Part shown: positions 15,107-24,071 of the stretch, piece after piece
How positions within the stretch are numbered: position 1 is the stretch's first letter
Layout: every line of letters begins with the position of its first letter
Assembly: GCA_040222235.1 (NCBI GenBank)
Contig: JAVKDO010000044.1
Location: 22,439 to 86,438 of the forward strand
From: UBA6059 sp040222235
GTDB lineage: Bacteria > Bacteroidota > Bacteroidia > Cytophagales > Cyclobacteriaceae
Length of the DNA stretch: 64,000 bases
Reading direction: 5' to 3'
Position numbers and translations under genes: made by a program
Notes under the pieces: generated by a model
Seen by the model: the letters and a program-made list of their open reading frames with translations, nothing else
Databases searched by the model: none
Told to the model about the DNA's origin: nothing

Positions 15107-15724
15107 TCAACGTTTCAAAAGTTTAAAAGCCATTTCTCTTCCTTCGCCTTGCACCATAGCCAGGTTGATCCAAAACCAGGCAAACTGCTCCATCAGCTGA
15201 AATTTGTCATTTCCACCAATATCGTAGCAAGCTTCAAACCCTGCGTCCAAGGCAAGTTGTTGAGCTATCGCTTTACTTTTTTCGCTATTGCCTGCCATGA
15301 ACATGTCTACCGAATATTTGCCATATTTTGTATCTGAGATGTTGTTGAAACCCGTAGTATTGAAGCACTTGACCACATCTTCAGTAGCGGTATTCGCCAG
15401 GATTGCATCAGCAGTATTACTGAATCCTTCAGGTCCATTTCCTCTAATGATGTTCATAGAATCAATGATGATTTTGCCACTAGTCTTACCAAGTGATTTG
15501 GTGACTTCAACAGCCATCATGGCGGGGGTAGCTAATAAAATAATCTCTGATTTTTCTACGGCTTCCAGTATTGGAAATACTGTAGTGTTGAGATTTTTCA
15601 GAAGTGCTTTTCCCTTAAAATTTGTGGTATCACGAACACCAAGATTAATCTGATGTCCTTTAAAACCCCACTTGGTAGCCAAAGCTCCACCTACATTCCC
15701 CGTTCCTATGATTGCGATGTTCAT
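15107..15724 (-). CDS. NAD(P)-binding oxidoreductase, F420-reductase-like (NpdG fold)
   Basis: 205 residues. The start MNIAIIGTGNVGGALATKWGFKGHQINLGVRD is a Rossmann GxGxxG motif followed by the basic end of strand 2 typical of NADP preference. The middle (EIILLATPAMMAVEVTKSLG, IIDSMNIIRGNGPEG) and KCFNTTGFNNISD match NADPH-dependent F420 reductase-like proteins, found in many bacteria that lack F420. The actual redox partner is unknown. It is the last gene of a three-gene minus-strand group under a divergent HxlR regulator, 5 nt downstream of the barrel gene, so it may act in the same response to a reactive compound. Confidence 0.75.
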   Translation of the reverse strand: MNIAIIGTGNVGGALATKWGFKGHQINLGVRDTTNFKGKALLKNLNTTVFPILEAVEKSEIILLATPAMMAVEVTKSLGKTSGKIIIDSMNIIRGNGPEGFSNTADAILANTATEDVVKCFNTTGFNNISDTKYGKYSVDMFMAGNSEKSKAIAQQLALDAGFEACYDIGGNDKFQLMEQFAWFWINLAMVQGEGREMAFKLLKR

Positions 15725-15729
15725 TTTTA

Positions 15730-16497
15730 TTACCCTTTTTTATAATGATAGTTCAATCCCCATGTCCAAAGTAAATCTTTCTGTCTGTTTGATTCAACAA
15801 TCAGGTTTTCGTAGGTGTAGTTGATTCGTGATTGCATAGCCAACCCTTTCCAAATTACCAGATTGACGCCAATCAAAAAGTGATATCTGCTGATATCTGA
15901 TTCTTCAAAACCCTGCTGCCAATATCCTTCATAAACCAGCGATAGTTCATTTTTAATGATAGAATGAAATCCAGTTATGTACAACGAATACATCCACTGA
16001 TCAATCTGCTGGTTCCCATTAAACTGCTCTTTGTTATAGTCAGCTTCCTCAAAACGCGTGCGCTCAAAGTTGCCATTACCTGAAAGCTTTAGGTTGTGAC
16101 CAGGCCTTCGAATCAACTGATAAGTTAGGCCTCCACCTAGAAATGCTCGTTGCTCAATCTCCCGCCTAAAGTTGGTAGAGATGAATCCGATCGCATAAGG
16201 ATATATTTTTCTTTCAGGTTTGTAGTAGAAAAAATTGCGAGAGAAAACATCTTCATCTGCCTTAAATCCCGAAAACTTCTGAAGCAAATAATTGTTCTGA
16301 CTTTTAAAAACGAAGTGATCATTCAGTCTGCTTGACACGTCCAGCGATCCTAAAATACGCACCAACTCCACATTGCCTGATTGAATAGAACCACTCAACC
16401 TTGTTTGTAGCTGAAAGGTGCTGGTATCGCTTTCATTGATTTGTCCGAATGAGACAAAAGAGGAAGCATATAAAAAGATGATAAAAAGGCTTCTCAT
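15730..16497 (-). CDS. DUF481 outer-membrane beta-barrel protein
   Basis: 255 residues with a signal peptide (MRSLFIIFLYASSFVSFGQ) and a run of alternating amphipathic strands, for example LQTRLSGSIQSGNVELVRILGSLDVSSRL and FVFKSQNNYLLQKFSG. The layout and the start of the mature part, comparing signal with and without a compound, match the DUF481/YdiY group of small outer-membrane barrels. Function is not established for the family. It lies between the secreted fusion protein and the oxidoreductase, all on the minus strand with short gaps. The last strand ends in LLWTWGLNYHYKKG, a rather basic terminus. Confidence 0.7.
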   Translation of the reverse strand: MRSLFIIFLYASSFVSFGQINESDTSTFQLQTRLSGSIQSGNVELVRILGSLDVSSRLNDHFVFKSQNNYLLQKFSGFKADEDVFSRNFFYYKPERKIYPYAIGFISTNFRREIEQRAFLGGGLTYQLIRRPGHNLKLSGNGNFERTRFEEADYNKEQFNGNQQIDQWMYSLYITGFHSIIKNELSLVYEGYWQQGFEESDISRYHFLIGVNLVIWKGLAMQSRINYTYENLIVESNRQKDLLWTWGLNYHYKKG

Positions 16498-16545
16498 AAT
16501 TAAAAAATGGTGACTTCAGGATATACCTTAAGTCACCAAGTCTTG

Positions 16546-18069
16546 CTAGTTAATTTCACTAAGAATGGATAAGAATCCAGCTGGATCCACCACAAATGGA
16601 AGATGCGAAGTTTCCAGCTTATATGTCTCTTTTACCTTTCCATTAGCCTTTGCCATGGCTTGCTGTAAGTCGTATCCTACTGCTTGATCTTTAGTGGTAT
16701 GGATGTAATACTTAGGCACAGAACCAAACTTTTTAGCTGTCAAAGTAACTTTTTCTCCCAAAGGTTTGGTCGGCTCTGCCTTATGGTATTTAACTAATGC
16801 CTCTTTCATATAGTCCGGACAATCGGCACAAACCGCTGGAACAATCACGTTCTTTTTTATGGTTGCGGCTGAATAGTCCACGGTAAATTCCAATGCCTCA
16901 CCTACTTTACTTTCTTTATCCTTTTTGGAGATGCTCAAAAGGTCTTCTCCATTTTGAGGAAGATACGCTGATACATAGATCAGTTTTTCGATTTTATTCG
17001 GAATTTGCTCAGCAACTTGCGAGATTACCACTCCTGCCATGCTATGTCCTACCAACTTCACTTTTCCATCGTACTTTTCAATGACCGATTTTACCGTATT
17101 TACGTAATCCTGCAATGTGACTTCACCAGCGGGCGTTAGCTCAACTCCATGCGCTGGTAAGTTTACCACTTCCACGTTGGCATTGACAGCTAGTTGATTG
17201 CGAACAAATCCCCATGCACTTTCGTCTGCCCACGCACCATGTACCAACACATAGGTAGGGTATCTCTTCTTGTCCTTTTCGAGTGCTTCAATCGTAAGTT
17301 TTGCTGCTTCTGCGCCACTATTCTGTTGCTGACCTGTAATCAGATTTCCGTCTGCTAATGCGAAAGAAGAGAATGGTGCTGCGGTAACGAAAGTTGTATT
17401 TTCGATCTTCTTGGCCTCTTCTTCAATTCTGAATGGCTGAATCTGCATGCCTACATAGTTGTCGGCATATTGCTCTTCAGAAGAAGCAAACCCTGTCCAT
17501 TTTTTTCCGTCAACAATCAAACGATTAGTGCCTGGTACTTTAGCTTTTAACAAGATATTGGTACCGTGGCAGATAGCAGCGGTTGGTTTTCCTGTTGCAT
17601 AAAATTCTCCAAAGAACTGATGTAATGCTTCATTGTTGTAAAAAGTGTACATCGGCCCCTGACCACCGCAAACGAAGATCGCTTTATAGTTATCTGGATT
17701 CACATCAGAAATCTTGATGGTATTTTTCAGCAATTCCATTTTCGATGGATCTGCAAGAAATCCTCTGGAGATGTAATCAAATGCCGAATAGCCACTTGCA
17801 TCATCAGGAAGGCTAAAGCCATCAAATTTGACTTCTCCGCCTTCGGGACTAGCAAACTCTACGGTGTACCCCGCCTCGGAAAACTCCCAGTATGGGTGCG
17901 TCACCTCAGATGCCCAGACCCCAATCGGCCAGCCAGTCTGCTCGCTAACCGCTGGATTAGATACAATCATTAAAATTTTTCCGCTATTACCAGCATTGTG
18001 CTGAGCAAAGCTGAATAATGATGTGAAAACGAATATTAAGCCTATAAGCTTACTTATACTTTGTTTCAT
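16546..18069 (-). CDS. secreted fusion of a DJ-1/PfpI domain and an alpha/beta-hydrolase
   Basis: 507 residues. A signal peptide (first about 22 residues, ending SLFSFAQH) leads into a DJ-1/PfpI-type domain (about 28-255): KILMIVSNP, AGYTVEFASPEGGEV, VCGGQGPMYTF and the elbow cysteine C167 in AAICHGTN. From about residue 272 an alpha/beta-hydrolase of the EstC/salicylate-esterase-like type follows: TYVLVHGAWADESAW (oxyanion), nucleophile S343 in VGHSMAGVV, and a final His in ETSHLPFVVD. DJ-1-like domains often handle glyoxals or act as hydrolases. The two families are normally separate proteins, so this covalent fusion in the periplasm is unusual. It faces an HxlR gene across a 155-nt intergenic region. 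Confidence 0.8.
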   Translation of the reverse strand: MKQSISKLIGLIFVFTSLFSFAQHNAGNSGKILMIVSNPAVSEQTGWPIGVWASEVTHPYWEFSEAGYTVEFASPEGGEVKFDGFSLPDDASGYSAFDYISRGFLADPSKMELLKNTIKISDVNPDNYKAIFVCGGQGPMYTFYNNEALHQFFGEFYATGKPTAAICHGTNILLKAKVPGTNRLIVDGKKWTGFASSEEQYADNYVGMQIQPFRIEEEAKKIENTTFVTAAPFSSFALADGNLITGQQQNSGAEAAKLTIEALEKDKKRYPTYVLVHGAWADESAWGFVRNQLAVNANVEVVNLPAHGVELTPAGEVTLQDYVNTVKSVIEKYDGKVKLVGHSMAGVVISQVAEQIPNKIEKLIYVSAYLPQNGEDLLSISKKDKESKVGEALEFTVDYSAATIKKNVIVPAVCADCPDYMKEALVKYHKAEPTKPLGEKVTLTAKKFGSVPKYYIHTTKDQAVGYDLQQAMAKANGKVKETYKLETSHLPFVVDPAGFLSILSEIN

Positions 18070-18127
18070 GATTATGTTTTTTGTAATTCATAATCGAAAA
18101 TACGAAGGGTACCTCCTTTAGATACTT

Positions 18128-18165
18128 TACTTACAATTAAGTACTATACTTACTTTTTGGTAAGT
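18128..18165. promoter_or_regulatory. two inverted repeats, likely HxlR operator
   Basis: Between the divergent fusion gene and the HxlR gene lie TACTTA-N4-TAAGTA (18128-18143) and ACTTAC-N6-GTAAGT (18148-18165). Both share the half-site ACTTA/TAAGT. Tandem dyads in a divergent intergenic region are the normal site for a dimeric winged-helix regulator that controls itself and the facing operon. Binding is inferred. Confidence 0.55.
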
Positions 18166-18224
18166 TTGAATAAAATTCATTTAAATGAGCTTTTATTTGA
18201 CCATGAAATTTAAAATACATTCCA

Positions 18225-18572
18225 ATGCCTGACTTTTTATACAATGGTAAGCGATACTACAATCCCGTAGAGTTTGCGATGGATCGAATTGGAGGTACAT
18301 GGAAAATGCCCATCCTTTGGCGTCTTCATCAACGGATATTTCGATTTGGCGAACTGAAAAAAGATATTCCTCACATATCGGATAAGATGCTAACTACACA
18401 GCTACGTGAACTGGAAGCGGACGGCTTTATTCATAGAGAAGTCTATGCAGTCGTTCCACCTAAAGTAGAATATTCAATCACAAAAAAAGGCAAAGAGGCG
18501 ATTCCTATCATTGAGCGTATTAGAAGTTATGGACTTCAGCTTATGCAAGAGGCTGGCATTTCTAATCAATAA
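18225..18572 (+). CDS. HxlR-family winged-helix transcriptional regulator
   Basis: 115 residues with the HxlR/DUF24 layout: YNPVEFAMDRIGGTWKMPILWRLHQRIFRFGELKKDIPHISDKMLTTQLRELEADGFIHREVYAVVPPKVEYSITKKG. HxlR proteins usually have a conserved Cys near the N-terminus (NCPV); here the position is YNPV, so a redox-cysteine sensing mechanism is not evident. It is divergent to the secreted DJ-1/hydrolase fusion operon and is probably its local regulator. HxlR members commonly respond to aldehydes, quinones or disulfide stress. Confidence 0.88.
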   Translation: MPDFLYNGKRYYNPVEFAMDRIGGTWKMPILWRLHQRIFRFGELKKDIPHISDKMLTTQLRELEADGFIHREVYAVVPPKVEYSITKKGKEAIPIIERIRSYGLQLMQEAGISNQ

Positions 18573-18944
18573 ATTGTCTTATAATCTTTAAAATCTAATT
18601 TATTTTTTAGTTTTATAACATATTTTGAAGACACAAAACATAACAATCACTAAAAATGAATATGCGAACTAAGCATTTTGAAAGAGCAATGCAAACCAGA
18701 ATTTCTGGTGCTTCTAGCCACTGGGGCTCATACTCATTTTAGTTGGGCGCTAGTCACAAGGCGCACCCACAGCAAACTGATATGCGAACTCAAATTTTTC
18801 TACTTTTGCAGGCTCAGTACTATGGAATTGAGTAAATAAATAGAATGCGTCAAGAAGGCACAGACTAACCGCCAATAACCCTTGGTGTAAAGGCAAGTGG
18901 ATGATTCATGTCAAAAAACTATATTGACTTCAAACTATCATCCT
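18573..18944. other. 372-nt non-coding stretch before the secreted esterase gene
   Basis: No gene seen. The 11-mer ATATGCGAACT occurs at 18660-18670 and again exactly 120 nt later at 18780-18790. TACTTTTG at 18801-18808 matches the Bacteroidota -7 consensus TAnnTTTG, though no good -33 element is obvious. A 15-nt near-palindrome (ACCAGAA/TTCTGGT) lies around 18700. Confidence 0.35.
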
Positions 18945-20564
18945 ATGAAAGCTATTTACCACCTACTTCTGTCCCTATTTATTATTGCCTCTTTTGGGTT
19001 TTCATCTCAAGGGAGTACTAGTGGGCTTAGTTTTTCATTATCCTTTCCGGAAGAGTTAAGTGAAGGGCCACTTACGGGTCGCATGTTTGTCTGTATAGCT
19101 AGAGAGGATGAGCGGGAGCCACGCCTACAAGTAGGTAGGTATGGTGTTCAAGTCTTTGGACAAGATTTCGAAAACTTATCTGCAGGTTCCCAGGTCGAAA
19201 TAACCAATGAAACCCTGGGGTATCCGATCGAATGGCTCAAGGATCTACCAAAAGGCACCTATTTCATTCAGGCTGTCGTAAGCAAATACACTGAGTTTAA
19301 GCGCGCTGATGGCCATACCATTTGGCTACATAATGATCAATGGGAAGGACAGAACTGGAGACGCTCACCGGGAAATCTATACAGTGATGTAATGAAAGTG
19401 ACCATTGACCCAGGTGAAGACCGTACCATCGAATTAGTTGCGAACAATGAAATCCCTCCGATTGAGGTACCTGAGGATACAGAGTGGGTGAAGAGAATAA
19501 AAATCCAAAGCGATATACTCACTGAATTTTGGGGACAGCCCATGTATTTGGGAGCGACCATCCTTCTTCCAAAAGGATACGAAGACAATCCTGATGCATA
19601 CTATCCCACCATATATCAGCAAGGGCATTTCTCTCTGAGGCCACCGATGAGGTTTCAAGAAGATCCTGAAAACGAATTGTACCAAAGCTGGACATCTGAT
19701 GAGTTTCCAAGGTTTTTGGCAGTCACTATTCAACATCCGACACCCTATTTTGATGATAGCTATGCTGTAAACAGTGTAAACAACGGGCCCTATGGAGATG
19801 CGATACACCAAGAACTGATTCCCAAAATAGAGCAAGAATTCAGGACAATTTCCAAATCCTGGGCCCGACTTCTTACCGGCGGATCTACAGGAGGGTGGGA
19901 GAGTTTTGCCTTGCAAGTGCTTTACCCTGATTTTTATGGTGGTACCTGGTCCTTCGCACCAGATCCCTTAGATTTCAGAAATGTGGAAGGCATCAATATC
20001 TATGAGGATGAGAACGCCTTTTACAAGCAGCATGAGTGGTATAGGGTTCCCACTATCAATACAAGAAATCCAGAAACGGCAGAAGCCGTGCTGACTTCTG
20101 AACAACGTAATAGGATGGAATTGGTCAATGGAACCAAAGGGCGGTCTGGCCAGCAGCTGGACATCTGGAGTGCAGTATACGGGCCTATTGGTGACGATGG
20201 ATATTTTAAGCCGTTATTCAACAAGAGAACAGGAGAAATGGATTCGACGGTTGCAGAGTATTGGAAGGAAAATTTTGATCTCAGGTACTATTTAGAGAAG
20301 AATTGGTCCGAGGTAGGTCCTAAGCTGGTGGGCAAGCTGAACATCATTACTGGTCATATGGATAATTTCTACCTCAACCAGGGTGTGTATCATATGGAAG
20401 AGTTCCTGGAGAGCACCAAAAACCCATATTACAATGGGACGGTCACCTATGGGCCGAAGCAAAAGGGGCATAGCTGGCGACCGTATTCCCAAGTAGAACT
20501 TATTTACAAGATGGCAGAGCATATTGAGAAAAATAGGCCAGCGGGTACTTTGGAGAAGTACTGA
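18945..20564 (+). CDS. secreted esterase-like alpha/beta protein
   Basis: The ATG at 18945 (MKAIYHLLLSLFIIASFGFSS) gives a proper signal peptide and 539 residues; an upstream GTG at 18897 would add a non-signal extension. The first 170 or so residues form a beta-rich domain (RMFVCIAREDEREPRLQVG) and the rest resembles a putative esterase (esterase D/Fes-like) domain: YYPTIYQQGHF, LTGGSTGGWESFALQVLYPDFYGG (GxSxGGW nucleophile elbow), and IITGHMDNFYLNQGV and KGHSWRPYSQ near the end with the likely acid and His. It is probably periplasmic or surface-exposed and hydrolyses an ester. The neighbours give no operon, so the substrate is unknown. Confidence 0.7.
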   Translation: MKAIYHLLLSLFIIASFGFSSQGSTSGLSFSLSFPEELSEGPLTGRMFVCIAREDEREPRLQVGRYGVQVFGQDFENLSAGSQVEITNETLGYPIEWLKDLPKGTYFIQAVVSKYTEFKRADGHTIWLHNDQWEGQNWRRSPGNLYSDVMKVTIDPGEDRTIELVANNEIPPIEVPEDTEWVKRIKIQSDILTEFWGQPMYLGATILLPKGYEDNPDAYYPTIYQQGHFSLRPPMRFQEDPENELYQSWTSDEFPRFLAVTIQHPTPYFDDSYAVNSVNNGPYGDAIHQELIPKIEQEFRTISKSWARLLTGGSTGGWESFALQVLYPDFYGGTWSFAPDPLDFRNVEGINIYEDENAFYKQHEWYRVPTINTRNPETAEAVLTSEQRNRMELVNGTKGRSGQQLDIWSAVYGPIGDDGYFKPLFNKRTGEMDSTVAEYWKENFDLRYYLEKNWSEVGPKLVGKLNIITGHMDNFYLNQGVYHMEEFLESTKNPYYNGTVTYGPKQKGHSWRPYSQVELIYKMAEHIEKNRPAGTLEKY

Positions 20565-20910
20565 TACTTGAAACCGCGAGCCGCCCTGTTGGATCGATCA
20601 TTATTCCCGTGAAGACCATTTAGATTGAGTGCTAGGTTCACTTTAGAGAAAATAGAAACTTCAAGAAATTGGCAAACCGGGCCTGATACTCATTTTAACG
20701 TACGTTACGGAGCTGGTAGATCTGGATATACTTAGGGTGCCATCGAACAAGGGTCACGCTCACGCTTGGAAGACTAATTCAGACCTTCCGAATATTAGCT
20801 TTCTGACTGCCTAATGTCATATTTCTTACCGTGGTAATGGATTAACTATGGCCAATGGGATTTCAAGAGCTACTTCTACTCAAGAAATCTTCATCAAAGG
20901 ATTAACCCAA
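20565..20910. other. non-coding stretch upstream of korA
   Basis: No gene seen. It contains the perfect 10-bp palindrome AACGTACGTT near 20698-20707 and no convincing terminator for the esterase-like gene. If the korA start is the upstream ATG at 20848 rather than 20911, its last 63 nt are coding. Confidence 0.35.
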
Positions 20911-22767
20911 ATGACTATGGAACACTCAAAAAAAGAGGTGTCCGAACTGACCATTCGCTTTGCGGGTGACTCTGGTGACGGCATGCAGTTGATAGGCAAG
21001 AAATTTTCTGATGTACTGGCTAGCGCCGGAATGGATCTTGTCACTTTTCCAGACTTCCCTTCTGAAATCAGAGCCCCTGAGGGGACGCTCTATGGTGTCA
21101 GTGCCTTCCAGGTTAGACTAGGTAGCAAAGAAATCTCTACGCACGGCGATGAGGTGGATGTCTTAGTGGCTATGAACGCTTCTTCACTGAAAGTCAACCT
21201 CAGTCAACTCAAGAAAGGAGGCATAATAATCGCTAATGCGAATGGCTTTGATAGCAGAAACCTGAAGTTAGCTGAGTATGTGGTCAGCCCGCTTGAGTAT
21301 ACTTCATTGCAAGCGTATCAAGTGCTTTCAGTGTCCATGAATGACATAATCAGGACAGAGCTTAAGGAGTTGGGCTATTCTCCAAAAGCGCTCAAAAAAT
21401 CCAAAAACTTCTTTGCTTTGGGTATCCTATTTTGGCTAGTGGATCATCCCTTGGAGCGTCTTGAAAAGTGGATTGACCAAAAATTTGCTAAGAATGAGGA
21501 AGCAGCTACGATCAATAAACGGTCATTTACACTAGGTAACCAGTATGGTCAGAAGCAGGAGTTTGTGACCAATCAGTTCGTCCTCAAGAGTAAGTCATTT
21601 GGGAAGGGTTACTACCGCAATATCACAGGAAATCATGCAGTGGCCATCGGGCTAGTCGCAGCGGCCGAGCAGGCCAAACGGCCACTGTTTCTTGGCTCTT
21701 ACCCGATTACTCCAGCGACAGAGATACTACAGTTTATTTCCAGCTATAAGAGGTTTGGCATCAAGCACATGCAAGCCGAGGATGAGATTGCGGGTATCAC
21801 GAGCGCGATCGGTGCTGCTTACGGAGGAAGTTTAGCGGTGACTACCACCTCAGGCCCTGGCCTGTCATTGAAGGCTGAAGCTATGGGACTGGCTGTGATG
21901 CTGGAGCTACCGCTCATTATCGTAGACGTGATGAGGGCCGGACCTAGCACCGGCATGCCCACTAAACCGGAACAGTCAGATTTATATCAAGCGATGTTTG
22001 GCAGGCATGGTGAGGCGCCCATGCCGATACTAGCGGCAAGCACACCTGCGGATTGTTTCGAGATGACGCTGGAGGCAGCAAGGCTAGCGATCAAGTATAT
22101 GACACCTGTGCTCTTACTTACGGATGGCTATTTGGCCCAGAGTTCTGCGCCATGGAAGATTCCCAGGCCAGAGGACCTACCGGAATTGACCACTGATTCC
22201 GTCATTCCTGATAAGGAGCACTTCCGACCATACGACAGGAACCCTGAGACTTTAGCCCGACCATGGGTATCACCAGGAATGAAAGGACTGGAGCATAGAA
22301 TCGGAGGATTGGAGAAAGAGGCAGGCTCTGGCAAGGTAAGCTACGATGCAAAAAATCATCAACGCATGACAGAGTTGAGAGCGGACAAAGTCAATGGCAT
22401 AGCCAATGATATTCCCAAAGCTACAGTCACGGGACCGTCTTCTGGGCAATTGCTAATCATTGGGTGGGGCAGCACACATGGCGCCATCAGCACTGCTCAG
22501 CAGCGGCTAGGGGAGGAGGGTCTAGAAATAGCTCATTGTCATCTTAAGCATCTCAACCCTTTGCCCGATAATCTCAAAGAGCTATTCTCCAATTATGATC
22601 AGATTCTGCTGCCGGAAATGAATATGGGGCAATTGCAAATGCTCCTTCAAGCAAAGTATATGAGGGAGATCATTGGATACCATAAAGTGCAGGGACAGCC
22701 CTTCAAAGCAACAGAGATAGTGGAGAAGGTTAAGGAAATTCTGGTAAGTAAAGAAGTAGTATTATGA
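20911..22767 (+). CDS. korA: 2-oxoacid:ferredoxin oxidoreductase, fused gamma-alpha subunit
   Basis: The in-frame ATG at 20911 puts the conserved start (ELTIRFAGDSGDGMQLIGKKF) close to the N-terminus; an ATG at 20848 is also open. The N-terminal gamma domain (about 1-190) is followed by the alpha domain beginning GNHAVAIGLVAAAEQAKRPLFLGSYPITPATEIL, with TTTSGPGLSLKAEAMGLAVMLELPLIIVDVMRAGPSTGMPTKPEQSDL, which is characteristic. The gamma-alpha fusion is normal for the KorAB type in Bacteroidota. With KorB it oxidatively decarboxylates 2-oxoglutarate (or another 2-oxoacid) to the acyl-CoA, reducing ferredoxin. The stop overlaps the korB start by 4 nt. Confidence 0.92.
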   Translation: MTMEHSKKEVSELTIRFAGDSGDGMQLIGKKFSDVLASAGMDLVTFPDFPSEIRAPEGTLYGVSAFQVRLGSKEISTHGDEVDVLVAMNASSLKVNLSQLKKGGIIIANANGFDSRNLKLAEYVVSPLEYTSLQAYQVLSVSMNDIIRTELKELGYSPKALKKSKNFFALGILFWLVDHPLERLEKWIDQKFAKNEEAATINKRSFTLGNQYGQKQEFVTNQFVLKSKSFGKGYYRNITGNHAVAIGLVAAAEQAKRPLFLGSYPITPATEILQFISSYKRFGIKHMQAEDEIAGITSAIGAAYGGSLAVTTTSGPGLSLKAEAMGLAVMLELPLIIVDVMRAGPSTGMPTKPEQSDLYQAMFGRHGEAPMPILAASTPADCFEMTLEAARLAIKYMTPVLLLTDGYLAQSSAPWKIPRPEDLPELTTDSVIPDKEHFRPYDRNPETLARPWVSPGMKGLEHRIGGLEKEAGSGKVSYDAKNHQRMTELRADKVNGIANDIPKATVTGPSSGQLLIIGWGSTHGAISTAQQRLGEEGLEIAHCHLKHLNPLPDNLKELFSNYDQILLPEMNMGQLQMLLQAKYMREIIGYHKVQGQPFKATEIVEKVKEILVSKEVVL

Positions 22768-23798
22768 AAACGGTAATAGAACAGGGACATATAGAAGCAG
22801 AGCACGTGTTGACGGCCAAAGACTTCAAGCCAAAAAATGATGTCAGATGGTGCTCTGGCTGTGGTGCCTATGGCGTACTGCATCCCGTGCAGAAATTCAT
22901 GCCTGACTTAGGCGTGCCCAAAGAGAAGATCGCTTTTATTTCAGGCATAGGATGCTCAGGAAGGTTTCCTTATTATATGGAGACCTACGGTTTTCACGGG
23001 ATTCACGGTAGGCCAATTGCTATCGCTTCCGGCCTCAAAGTAGCTCGACCAGACCTCTCGGTGTGGGTGGTCACCGGTGACGGAGATTGCATGAGCATCG
23101 GTGGTAACCACTTCATCCATGGTTGTCGACGCAACGTAGATCTTAATGTGTTGATGTTCAACAACGAGATATACAGTCTGACCAAAGGGCAATACTCACC
23201 AACTTCACACAAAGGACAGGTGACTAAGTCGTCTCCGTTTGGTACGCTAGAGGACCCATTTGACCCTGTGAAGATGGCGATTACCAGCGGGGCTACTTTT
23301 GTGGCTAGGGGCTATGATAAGGACCGCAATCATATCCAGATATTGATTGAGCGCGCAGCGCGACACCATGGGTTTTCCTTTGTCGAGCTATATACAAATT
23401 GTCTTATTTTCAATGATGCTGCTTTTGATGACTATACCAGAAAGGATGTGCGCGATGATAAAACCGTCAACTTAATCCATGGTGAACCGCTGGTTTTTGG
23501 AAAGGAACATAATCGGGGAGTTAAGCTTGATGGTTTTCGCCCTGTAGTTGTGGATTTGAGTGATGGCAACAGCGTCAATGATTTGATCGTGCATGACGAA
23601 AAGGACAGCACGTTGGCCTACATTCTAGCCGGTATGGTTGATAATCCCGAGTTACCTAGACCAGTTGGCGTATTTCAATGCCTTGAAAAAAATACCTACG
23701 ATGATAACGTGGTGAACCAGATCAATCATGAGAAAGAAGTGCACGGTGAAGGCACGCTGGAAGAACTATTAATTGGCGAGGACTATTGGGAGCAGTAG
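22764..23798 (+). CDS. korB: 2-oxoacid:ferredoxin oxidoreductase, beta subunit
   Basis: 344 residues. It contains the thiamine-diphosphate and [4Fe-4S] features of the beta subunit: DVRWCSGCGAYGVL, SGIGCSGRFPYYM, the TPP motif VTGDGDCMSIGGNHFIHGCRRN and NNEIYSLTKGQYSPTS. It pairs with KorA to make the catalytic core; 2-oxoglutarate is the usual substrate for this pair. The start overlaps the korA stop (ATGA). The 3' end is followed by a strong 12-bp hairpin at 23841-23875. Confidence 0.93.
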   Translation: MKTVIEQGHIEAEHVLTAKDFKPKNDVRWCSGCGAYGVLHPVQKFMPDLGVPKEKIAFISGIGCSGRFPYYMETYGFHGIHGRPIAIASGLKVARPDLSVWVVTGDGDCMSIGGNHFIHGCRRNVDLNVLMFNNEIYSLTKGQYSPTSHKGQVTKSSPFGTLEDPFDPVKMAITSGATFVARGYDKDRNHIQILIERAARHHGFSFVELYTNCLIFNDAAFDDYTRKDVRDDKTVNLIHGEPLVFGKEHNRGVKLDGFRPVVVDLSDGNSVNDLIVHDEKDSTLAYILAGMVDNPELPRPVGVFQCLEKNTYDDNVVNQINHEKEVHGEGTLEELLIGEDYWEQ

Positions 23799-23840
23799 AA
23801 TAAAACTGATTGCTTTCGAGGTGTTTGACATTTTTGAGCA

Positions 23841-23875
23841 AAGCTATTATCAGTTAAAGAATTTGATAATAGCTT
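23841..23875. terminator. 12-bp hairpin downstream of korB
   Basis: AAGCTATTATCA (23841-23852) pairs perfectly with TGATAATAGCTT (23864-23875) around an 11-nt loop. There is no T run after it, so it may be a transcript-end stabiliser rather than a classical intrinsic terminator. Confidence 0.5.
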
Positions 23876-23884
23876 AAAGCGTAT

Positions 23885-23912
23885 AAAAAAAGAGGTGGAT
23901 CAGCACCTCTTT
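23885..23912 (-). terminator. rho-independent terminator of the small-peptide array
   Basis: AAAGAGGTG (23889-23897) pairs with CACCTCTTT (23904-23912) around a 6-nt loop. On the minus strand the stem is followed by a T run (A run at 23885-23891), as expected for a transcript reading leftward through the four peptide genes. It starts 25 nt beyond the last peptide stop. Confidence 0.8.
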
Positions 23913-23936
23913 GAATTCGGTTCTCAGCTGGCGTGT

Positions 23937-24041
23937 TTAGTCGACAAATCTAGCTTTACTATATGCAGCACCCGCTCTGCTTACTCTTCTTCTAGCTCCA
24001 CCTTTGATAGAGGCCAGATCAACTTTTTCCATTTTAGTCAT
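23937..24041 (-). CDS. double-glycine leader peptide precursor, copy 1
   Basis: A 34-residue gene, too short for normal gene finders, read on the minus strand from ATG (24041-24039) to TAA. Leader: MTKMEKVDLASIKGG. Core: ARRRVSRAGAAYSKARFVD. The leader has hydrophobic residues at -12 (Met), -7 (Leu) and -4 (Ile) before GG, the known recognition pattern of C39 peptidase transporters. The core is strongly cationic. It is the most distal copy of four from the likely promoter and is followed by a terminator. It is the only copy with Tyr instead of Phe at residue 27, Thr at residue 2 and Asp at residue 8. Confidence 0.85.
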   Translation of the reverse strand: MTKMEKVDLASIKGGARRRVSRAGAAYSKARFVD

Positions 24042-24071
24042 AATTTCTTTATTTAATCAGATTCACAATAA

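Noticed and set aside
15288..15653. 121-residue plus-strand open frame
   Set aside because: Antisense to the F420-reductase-like gene, whose Rossmann motif is clear on the minus strand.
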